From positions 82,001 to 146,000 of the forward strand of contig NC_083517.1 of NCBI RefSeq assembly GCF_032362555.1: a stretch of DNA of 64,000 nucleotides, given 5' to 3'. This document shows positions 11,625 through 21,700 of this stretch, one piece after another. Position numbers and translations under genes: made by a program. The notes under the pieces were generated by a model. It had not been told where the DNA came from and did no database searches. It worked only from the letters and a program-made list of their open reading frames with translations. This stretch comes from Amyelois transitella. Taxonomy: Eukaryota > Arthropoda > Insecta > Lepidoptera > Pyralidae. Each line of letters starts with the position of its first letter. The first letter of the stretch is position 1.

Positions 11625-12815
11625 TTAGGAGCCCATGTCTGGTTCTGGGTCTTCTCTCGACGTGGTATCGGGAGGAGTGTGGTTCATCTGTGAGAACACC
11701 TCCTTCTCGCCGAGTGCCAAAGGGTCAGGCTGCGCGGCGGCGGGCGGCGCGTACACCAACATCGGCGACGGCGACGCCGCGCGCACCGGACCCGCGCCTG
11801 CGCCCGACGCCTCCTGCTCCTCCAAGAACCTATCCATATAATCTGTATGCCCAGGGTGAAGTGTATACTTCTTCTTCTCTAGGCGAGCCTTATTTGCAAA
11901 GATATCGTGCCTTTCTGTTTTCTTCCAAATGTAATAGAACTGAACTAGTTCTCCCACTGACCGGGTCCGAACCTTGTTCTGCCTTATCAAATGGAAATCT
12001 TTCCCATGTGCTTTAAGTCCATTTTCAAAATTACGACATTCTTCCTCTGACCATAAACTAGCATCAGCTGGGGCCTGTGCGGTAATTCGTCTTCTTCTTA
12101 GTGCTTCCTCTAGATTGTGGCCGCATTGCTGAAGAAGGAATAAAGCTTCTTCATCGTCACGCAGCTGCTTCCCCCGGGGGATCGCATCCATCCCTGAGCC
12201 GGAGGTCAATGCACAAATTTTCCTCATATAGTCCTCTATGACATTTTCATCAAGAACACTAGGGTTCCACAATAATTTGTCTTCATTTTCATATGGCAAT
12301 GCATCATCGTAACTGCATAAACCTTCCGGTATTGCCGCTTGATAATCACTGCCAACCATTATGGTTTTCTTCCAGTCATCTTCATCTGGACTGTAATCAT
12401 AGTCTTCTTCCTCTTCAGAAGGTGGTCTCGAGCCGGATCGGAGACAGCGGGTGGCTTCGGGACTTGTAGTTTCAGTGTATAGTTGTTGCAGTACAGACTC
12501 TGGTTTCTCACTCTCTTCGGGAACCACCTCGGCCGGAGCTTGTTCAGGAGCGGGTTTATCCATGTTTCTGTCGTATCCGTACAGCGCTAGTAGTTCTTCT
12601 AGGGGCATATCACCTTCCCGCTGCAGGCTATTGAGCTCTGCTTTGGGATCCTGCTGCTCTCCCGCCGCCAAAGCCTCTTCTTCGTCTAATGTTCTCTCGT
12701 CATCGAAATCATTTACCATCATATCAACAGTGGGCTCGAAGAGAGACTTGTCGTTCCCCACGTCCATGCTCGCATCATGCTCGTTTACATTGGCCACCAA
12801 CGCGCAATCTGACAT
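11625..12815 (-). CDS. MIER1: MIER1-like ELM2/SANT transcriptional corepressor
   Basis: This is a nuclear corepressor of the mesoderm induction early response family, whose ELM2-SANT module recruits histone deacetylase 1/2. It is a single uninterrupted exon encoding 396 residues. The start ATG at 12815-12813 is preferred over an upstream GTG in the same frame. An acidic N-terminus (DFDDERTLDEEEALAA) and a DYDYSPDEDDWKK segment match the family. ELM2 is at about residues 153-206 (VGSDYQAAIPEG, LLWNPSVLDENVIEDYMRKI). SANT is at about 253-300 (LWSEEECRNFENGL, HGKDFHLIRQNKVRTRSVGE, FYYIWKKTERHD). The C-terminal tail is Ala/Pro-rich. The lack of introns is notable beside intron-rich neighbours. 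An intact frame and conserved domains argue against a dead retrocopy, and no poly(A) tail is visible at the 3' end. Confidence 0.93.
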   Translation of the reverse strand: MSDCALVANVNEHDASMDVGNDKSLFEPTVDMMVNDFDDERTLDEEEALAAGEQQDPKAELNSLQREGDMPLEELLALYGYDRNMDKPAPEQAPAEVVPEESEKPESVLQQLYTETTSPEATRCLRSGSRPPSEEEEDYDYSPDEDDWKKTIMVGSDYQAAIPEGLCSYDDALPYENEDKLLWNPSVLDENVIEDYMRKICALTSGSGMDAIPRGKQLRDDEEALFLLQQCGHNLEEALRRRRITAQAPADASLWSEEECRNFENGLKAHGKDFHLIRQNKVRTRSVGELVQFYYIWKKTERHDIFANKARLEKKKYTLHPGHTDYMDRFLEEQEASGAGAGPVRAASPSPMLVYAPPAAAQPDPLALGEKEVFSQMNHTPPDTTSREDPEPDMGS

Positions 12816-13759
12816 GACTAACACGGTACCAATCTACAAAATGTTATTACTATAACGTCATAATAAATACTATGTGCCACTGCTATCTCTTATAAAATAG
12901 CATTAAAATAAATAAAAAACATTACAATTTTCTTGTAATAACAAAAAAATACACCAAACAAAAATATTTTGACACCGCTGCTAACTAGTTGACACGAATC
13001 TACAGTCAGTGTTTCCAAATATCTCCAATACAAGGCAAGGCGCTACTGCGATAAATCCGAACTAATCCCAACCAATATTTTAAATGCGTTTTTTTTTAAC
13101 ATGAGTGGTTATCTCTTTACGGGTTATCTACGAAATTAAAGTCTGGATACTAAGGGTACCTTTTATCCTGGTAAAATCTATTATATTATAAAAAATTTGA
13201 ATTACTAACACTACCTTCAATTTACATTCAGGATATATGTCAATTTGTACACAAAAATAAGCATTTATTTACTCAAATAAAAGATACACATACATATCAC
13301 ACAAGAAATAAAAATAACTTATGCATTCAACCTGCAAGAATAAAAATGCTCCACCAAAGCCCATTTCATATGGGAATAAAAATTTATAATAAACTACCAA
13401 ATTCTATAAAAAATGAAAATAAATTAACTCACTTTAATAAAAAAATTAAGTCTATGCTTCTTCAAAACAATTTTTATTCTATAGATGAGTACTTTAATTT
13501 AAATAAGTAGTACCTAGGATTATAATATTTTTACATTGTAAACTTGAAAACATTAGAACATTATAAATATTTACAATAATAATAAATAAGCACCTATTAA
13601 CAGATAAATATAAATTGTGCAATACTAGGTTTAAACAATTCTAATTAGATTTAAAATTATAATGTGATACTAAGTAGGTACCTCTATGTATAAGTTTGTA
13701 TGTCTACTAATACATAAAAATGTTTGCAACACCCGAAAGGGTAAATATGAAGATCTGTT

Positions 13760-13965
13760 ATCCTACTACTATTATAAAGGCGAAAGTTTGTGGATGTTTG
13801 TTACTCTTTCACGCAAAAACTACTGCACCGATTACCATGAAATTTGGTATGTAGGTAGCTGAAGACCCAGAATAACACATAGGCTACTTTTTATCCCAGA
13901 GTTCCCGCGGGATTGATAGGGTTTCCATGCGGACGAAGTCGCGGGCGGCCTCTAGTACATAATAT
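13760..13965. repeat. common interspersed repeat
   Basis: It contains aaaggcgaaagtttgtggat, tactctttcacgcaaaaact, cacataggctactttttatc and cggacgaagtcgcgggcgg, strings I recognise from a repeat widespread in moth and butterfly genomes. Similar ends (cggacgaagttgcgggg) occur at about 57720-57745. Confidence 0.6.
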
Positions 13966-14800
13966 TTAAGACCTTGTTGTACTCATATTTTGCAAATAAA
14001 AGTTTGAATTTGAATTTGAAACTAATAGGTGGCGCTAAATTCATTGCTTTTTGTAGGTGGAGTTTAATTCGATACTATTTGTGAATGGTGCTAATATCGC
14101 CACATTTTTGTTAGATGGCGTTAAATATAAATTGATAGCTATTTGTAGATGGTGCTAAATTAACTATTGAAACAATATTTTGTTTTGTTAGCATAATTGC
14201 CCAACAATTAAATTACACAAACATGTACACAAAAATTATAACGCTTCTTTTTTTTATCAACGCCATCTATTAAGTTTTTCTTTTCCCCTCTGAAATATCT
14301 TCATTCCCGTTTGCATACAGTAATAATCATTTATTTATTTACGCCAAAAATACAACGGTAGTAGTACACCTTTTACAGTATTTGGCAAGGAATTCTTATA
14401 AGTATAACAAAATAAAATCTTGACAGTCTTCATTTCAACTAAAAGGACAAATAATAAGTATACTATGGGTAAGAAACAAAGAAGTAACTTACAGAAACAA
14501 ACAAGTTTACGTACATTCACCTTTCTCATAAAATAACAAAAAAATTCTTATAATCGTATTCCATCCATCTACATAAATATCACAATCAGGATGTTGATTT
14601 AAGAATGCGAAGGCTCGTGAGCATGCGACAGAGAGGGAATTGCGCATGCGATATGGTACGTATGGTCGGAGGTGCAAACAAACGTTGCGCCTGACTTGCC
14701 CTTCTGAACTTTTTCAAACAACTGAATCATACAACGTTAAAGAAGTACTTATGTCTTCCTTGATTAATCTATAATAAGTAAACCTTAACTTCCTAGCCTG

Positions 14801-14836
14801 AATGCTGCTGAAATTTTATTTAATTTCAGCAGCATT
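14801..14836. repeat. perfect 15-bp inverted repeat
   Basis: Arms 14801-14815 (aatgctgctgaaatt) and 14822-14836 are exact reverse complements, separated by six bases. Confidence 0.8.
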
Positions 14837-15756
14837 AAAGCGAAAGGCTTGCGACTGAACGCTTTTAGTTGGCAGCACTGGTAAGGTCAAGTATGTATAC
14901 TAGAGTTGCCAGCCTACATGTAATTTGAAGAAGGTTGCCAGTTGCGCGTCATTTCATCTCAATTCAACTATCAATGTCAAGTTAAACTGTCAACCAAACC
15001 AACGTCACGAAGTCATTACTTTGGTCAGTAAAATAGCGATTCTTTCCGAAAAAGATCGACTTTTGATTCGTAAGCGGTTGTATCGGTATACAAAACAATC
15101 ACGGATTAAACGATTTCAAAAACAAAATACATAATATAATAATAACTGATCTCTTACCAGTAATATCAGTTTTTTTAGTACGGGAATTCGATAACTAAAT
15201 ACATACATACATATCCACCTCATATCACCCCTATATCCCTTGGGGGGTAGACAGAGCCAACAGTAACAAAGAATTAATTCAATAATTGTTTATATATATG
15301 AATATATACACACACACATATATATACATATATAATAAGAACAAAAATTTTATTACAATATCAAAGTCAGATCAGCTATGAAGGAAGATACCTATGTATT
15401 TATAACATGAAAAAGTTAAAGTTCCCTTTTCTTTATATCTAAAATGTAATTATAAATCGAATGACGATTTTAAATATTTTGAGTTTGAGTTTGAAAAACA
15501 AAAAAACAAGAATTAAACGTCGATTCTCTGTAACAATCCAATTCTGCTTGAAAAATCGAGTATTTGATTAATCGGTCTCAGATCGCCATCCCTAGTCACT
15601 ACACTAATCCATGCAAATTTATTTTTGTAGATTTTACGGCGTTCAATTAGATAAACATTTTATCAATCGTAATGTTCAAATCAAGTAACAAATAATGTTT
15701 GTCTCGTAAAGTGTATTAAGTTATTTTATTACAGTAGTAAGTAAAATAACCTCAGT

Positions 15757-18700
15757 ATGATGGTTCGAAGTGTATTCCTCATTATTTGTTTGGTCAAAGT
15801 GAGCCTCGGCTTTTCCGACGTTGGTAAATGGGATTTACCACTTAGCGGAGTAAGTATATTTTAATGTAACTTTAAAACTATTATCAGGTATCTGAGCAAC
15901 GACGAGGCAAACTTAACATATTTGCTGGGTAGGTAATACTACAGTCTTACCATTAGTCATGGTTAGCATATAATAACACGCCTGGCGCGCATAAGATATT
16001 GACGCCTCTTATATTACTATCAACTGACTAACTGGGAATGCTTCCATAAAAAAATGACACTGTCCTTCCTTTCGGGATAAATGTATGATTGTTATAAATA
16101 GTCCTGTGTTATCAATTACCAACAAATAGACATACAGATATAATGGTAAATTAGTTATTAATTAAACCCACTGATGGCTTGTTAATTATACATAGCAATA
16201 AATAACAATACAGATATATGTATTGGTAGGTAATTTGTTGTTATGTTATATATGAAACTATTTAGCACTTTAGCACAATGTACAATTACAAAGAAGTTAT
16301 CCTAAACAGTTTTAAATTGAGCATTTTATTATATATTGATTTTACACTTAATGCTCAATAACTTGATGAATCAACCAACACTATCAGTATGGGCTTCAAA
16401 GATAACATGCGACTGTCATAACTGCCTGTCCACACTGTTTCACGGCATGTGCATGGTTTCCATTTTTTCAAAAGGCATTTTATTTTACATATCTATGGTT
16501 ATATACTTAAGCAATAATACCATTTTGTCAATGAAAACAGATTACAGTCTATTATTTTCAGTGAGCATAATCCAGTTTAAATGTGATGCTCTTACATTTA
16601 TTAGAGGAAAATATATTTATACAACATTAAGGATCACGGTTTCAATATATATGTAAATCAATGTTTCATTGATTTACATATATATTGAAACCGTGATCCT
16701 TAATGTTCAACAACATCCAATTTCATCATAGTATTATTGTAATTAATTTAGAATAATCATTAAAATTATTATAAACTAAAGAAAAATTATAGTGACCATA
16801 ATTTTGACCAGCTAGTCTTATCGAGATTGTTGGCTCTGTTTACCATGTAAGGGAAAAGGACTTAATATTTCTTGAGATTCAAAGTGAATTATCTTTTTTA
16901 TTTGCACTGTGTGTCACTTATTTCTTTGTTTCAGGATTTATGCACATTTGCATTGGCTAAGTCTCTGTTCAAAGATTCAAATCTGTACATAGTGTGTGAG
17001 TATTACGGATGAAACAAGAATTTTCAGACTTGACAAGCTTAGGATGTTAGGAGTCAGCACGAAGCATTATTTTTTTATGAAACATAATTTTTTTTTCATT
17101 TTGAAATGATAAATTGCATTTAGTAATTCAATTCAAATTAATAGCATGAATTAATGGTATATAATATTTATTTAGTTTAGCTGTTTGACTATAAAATGAA
17201 ATTGAGTTTAAAAACTTATATGTTTTAGGAGAAATGTCATGAACGAGATTTGTACACATATTTTGTTTCATTTTGAAATGATAAATTGCATTAAGTAATT
17301 AAATTTAAATTAATAGCATGAATTAATGGTATATAATATTTATTTAATTTAGCTGTTTGACTATAAAATGAAATTGAGTTTAAAAACTTATATGTTATAG
17401 GAGAAATGTCATGAAAGAGATTTGTACACATATTTTGAACTTTGTCTTCCTTATTTTGCTATTACAAACTAAGCAGAAATACACACATTCCAGTACATTG
17501 CGGAGTAGAAGACGCGACAGTGTCCGTCAGCTACGAGTGGGTCCCGTCCGAGTGCTCCCCGGACTACTTCCACTATTACGATCAGGTAAACTCTCTTTTA
17601 TTACAAAACATTATCTGTTGATAACATAGTTGTTGCTTTGGATACTAGGATCCACTAAAGACGCATGTAAAATATCAAGTTATGATTATGAATTAATTTC
17701 AGCAACTAATAAGATGCTCGGCTTCCAACGAGCGAGTGAGGCGGGACGCGAACTCCACGGAGCAGCGCGGGCCGCACAAGTACCACTGCCACAGCCGCAT
17801 CTCCTACAACATCCAGGCGGACGACGCAGCGCCCGGGGACAACAAACAAGATGTTTCTGATGCCGCCGTGAGTTTTACAATTTCAAAATGTTTATTCATT
17901 ATTATGCGACATTTCAAAGATCACTTAATAATTGTTGTATCTTTTGGTTTCACAACATTGGTTGACGTCAAATAAATTACTAAAAACTATGTTTACTGTC
18001 ACACACTGTTAATACAGTTATGCATAGATATTATATTTTTTTTTGGAAAAAAGTTAATTCATTCATTCATGTAATCAAGTTTATATGCTTTGTGGGGTAG
18101 ACAGAACCAGCAACCAGCAGTATTGAGTGACTTATATGATGAAAGGCTACATTTAGCTGTTAGTATTAATGATAGAATTGAGATTCAAAATAGTGACAGG
18201 TTGCTAGCCCCATCGCCTAAAAGAAGAATCCCAAGTTAATAAGCCTATCCCTAAGTCTTTTACGACATCCATGGGAAAGAGATGGTTTTAATTTTTTTTT
18301 ATATTGGTGCTGAGAACCACACGGCACACGGAAAAAAGTTCATGATAAATATATGTCCAGTTGAGACCATAAGTAATATACGTAGAAAGATGATATATTT
18401 ATGTTCCATGAGAATGCAAAGTGTTAAGTAGCACTAAGAGAAGATATCTCCGAAATTAGGAAACGGTAAATAAATTCTCTTAGTTGAAGGTAGATTAGGC
18501 AGAAAGTACTGGGAAACACTATACCTACTGGGTATCACCGGCGAAGCCGTGGCGGGGCGTTAGAAAAAAAAATAAATCATTCTTTTAGAAATTCAGTCAG
18601 CGCCCTCTCCTGACGGTGGACAGAGAAGGCGTGTACGAGCTGAAGGTGACAGTCTCCAGCGAGACCAAGTTCAACGTGTCCATGGAAGTGCGGCTGAAGT

Positions 18701-21700
18701 CGCCGTCGGGGTACCTCTCCGCAGCCATGTGGCCGCTGTGGGTGGTGAGTCATACAATCATCGTCACCTTTCTCGCTTTCTCTCTCGGACTGCAGATAAG
18801 AGCCCGAGGTGTGTCAGTGTCGATGATCCTGGATTGGCCAAGTCTGGTTTTTTATAAATACGTTTTGGATATTTGGTTACATATTCCAGTAGGTATAGTT
18901 GTCCCCCCCTTGGCAGTTCTTCGGCGTGATGTGCGGCGCGTACACGGCGCTGAGCGGCGCGTGGCTGCTGGCGTGCGCGCTGCGCTGGCGCGAGCTGCTG
19001 CGGCTGCAGTACTGGATCGGCGGCGTGGCGCTGCTGGGGCTGCTGGAGAGCGCCACCTTCTGCGGCGTCTACTCCGCCGTCAACAGCAGCGGGTATACTT
19101 GCTGTCAGATACTTTACTTAAATACAGGGTGACTTTTTATTCAACTGCATAAATTTAACCGTTAAGTGTACTCATCTAAAGGATATAAAACGGTAAAAGA
19201 AAAATATCGGTTCATATTTCAGAAAGTACGAAAAAAAATAAAAGTATCAAAATCCACGATCCTAAATACGTCATATCACCCCGGCCGGCGGAAAAGCGAC
19301 GCGTAACATTCAGAGGTCAACGACACAATTCATTCAGCTGAGCGATCTCGACAACTCTGTACTTTACTTGATCTTGATACTAGAAAAATAATTTATTTTT
19401 CAGACATTTATTTACATGTTTAGTTTTAATTTCTTTTTGTATTGGTCTTTAATAAAGCGTGTGACGTAGTTTTTGAGGGTTTTTAAATGTGAAAATGATG
19501 TCGTTTAATTTAAATAAAAATAGGCTCAAACGGCTCAGAAGCATGGGTATAGTCTATGTTTAAAAGGATGCAGTTGTTTTAAATGTCACCCTGTATATAA
19601 AAAAATATTCGCAAAATAACAATTTTATACCTGTTTTTCACTAAATTCAAAATATGTGAAACTTTCTACTAAATATGGCGAGATCTTATTAATACTATTA
19701 ATGCGAGGGTCAAACTGAAAGTTTTTAGAAAATCAAAAACTGAGCATTCTACTATAATATTAGTTTTATTATATCTTTTCAAAATAGTGTCCCTTTACGG
19801 CAATAGGTACATCGCTGCATCCGATGGAACCATTGGGAGAAGCACCTTGCCCACTCTTCCTTAGGTGTCTCTTCGACGGCCCTTCCAAACGCAGCGACTG
19901 CTTCCTCAGCGTTCACAAAACGTTTATCGCGAAGTTTTACGTTTATTTTGGGGAATAAATAGAAATCACAAGGTGCAAGGTCGGGGCTGTATGGCGGGTG
20001 ACCCAGTAATTCCACATTTGATGTCTCTAAAAAGTCGATGGTTCGCCTGGCGGTGTGCACCGAGGCGTTGTTGTGATGAAGGAGGATTCTGCTGCGAGGT
20101 CGTTTCTCCCGAACTTTTTCAAAGACAAGTGGCAAACAAATATTGGTGTAGGTACCACTCTGCATTAACTGTTTTTTGATCCTCTAAAACAATTGTTGCG
20201 TAATGGCCTGTCCTTCCGAAGAACGAAGCCACCATCTTTTTTCCCACACTTCACTTTTGTGGGCAACTCCTCGAACGGAAACACCCACTGGGCCGACTGC
20301 CTTTTAGTTTCTGGATCATAACAATAAATCCAGCTTTCGTCACCCGTAAGTATGTCGAATACGGCATTTGAGTCACCTCCGTTAAATTTTTCAATCATAT
20401 CACAGCACCAATTAACACGACGGAGTTTTTGGGCCTCAGTTAAATTATGGGGTATCCACCGGGCACAAAGCTTCCTGACCTCTAAATGTTCATGGAGGAT
20501 TTTATGGATTCGGCTCATACCAATGCCTAGACTTGTCCGAATCTGCACATAGGTAACACTTTTGTCAGCCTCTATCATACGCCGCACGACACTGATGTTT
20601 TCTTCAGTCGTCGCCGTAGAAGGCCGTCCCTCACGCAGATCATCGGTGAGATACGACCGACCACGCTTAAATTCATTGAACCAGTGGCACGAGATGGGGC
20701 TTCATTATGAAAGGCCAATCGAAGACTATTGTAACTTTCTTGTTGAGTTAACTTACACCGAAAGCCATAAAAATCATTGCACGAAAATTTTCTCGCGTTA
20801 AATTCATATTTTTTGCACGAATTATTTTCACTTTGTCGCCAAATTGCAAAAATAATGACAATTGAATGAAATTTTTACTCATTATTATTGCTAAAGAGTT
20901 CCATTTTTGGAATCCGAATTTATTTTTTTTATTTATAAATAACAAATGGCCAATTCGAAAAACTTTCAGTGTCGCCCTTGTACTAATAAAAAAAGAATTC
21001 TTTTGCTGTTTTGTTACTATAAGTTTAATTTTTCTCTCTAATTTATTCCGCTGTTAAATGTTAATTCTATTCATATTCTTTAGTTGTATAAGTACTCTTT
21101 GTGGGAAGAGGCTGGTGTACTGAGATACAAGCCCTGCTTAGTTAGTTTAGACACTAGTCTCTCACAAACTTACTTTGTATAGTTATAGTTAACTTTTCTG
21201 TAAATATTTTGATTTAAGCTTGTGTTGAGAAAAATAAAGAAATTTGAATTTGAATTTCTGTAAGCCGGAGTATTGTTCCCCGCAGCTACTTCAACGTGCA
21301 CGCGTACATGCTGGCGGAGTGGCTGTCGCTGGCCAAGCGCGCGCTCGCGCGCATGCTCGTCATCATCGTGTCGCTCGGCTTCGGCATCGTCAAGTGAGTG
21401 CGCATGCGCACATAGCTTATTGTATTGTCATTCATCGTGCTGCATTTATCTATCTTCTATTTGTTCTGAAGTTAGTCCCAGTAACATTCTCTCACCTCTC
21501 TGAAAAAGTTAGATTTAAAAAAAAAAATTACTGCAATCAATATATCTTATGTACATGATTTTGAAAATACTTTGGATTTGGAAATTTCTAATACGTGATT
21601 TACTTTTCCAGTATTTCTTACTTAAAATCTTAGTCTGATTTCTATCAAATACATTAATAACAAAAGGCGTTAGGCAAGGATGTGTTGCGTCACCGTGGCT

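Larger units (their letters stand above)
12816..15756. other. divergent intergenic region between MIER1 and TMEM87A
   Basis: Both genes start outward from here. It is mostly AT-rich. Content: a retroelement-like repeat at about 13760-14035 ending in tttgaatttgaatttgaaac; degenerate repeats of a 'gatggcgctaaat' type at 14030-14170; an NRF-1-like word tgcgcatgcg near 14641; a 15-bp hairpin at 14801-14836; a truncated SINE at 15195-15262; an AT/CA microsatellite at 15285-15335. Confidence 0.5.

Noticed and set aside
18060-18330. Exon candidates inside SINE copies (for example ~80-codon frames at 10225, 51000 and 58900)
   Set aside because: They fall wholly inside repeat copies and recur with them.
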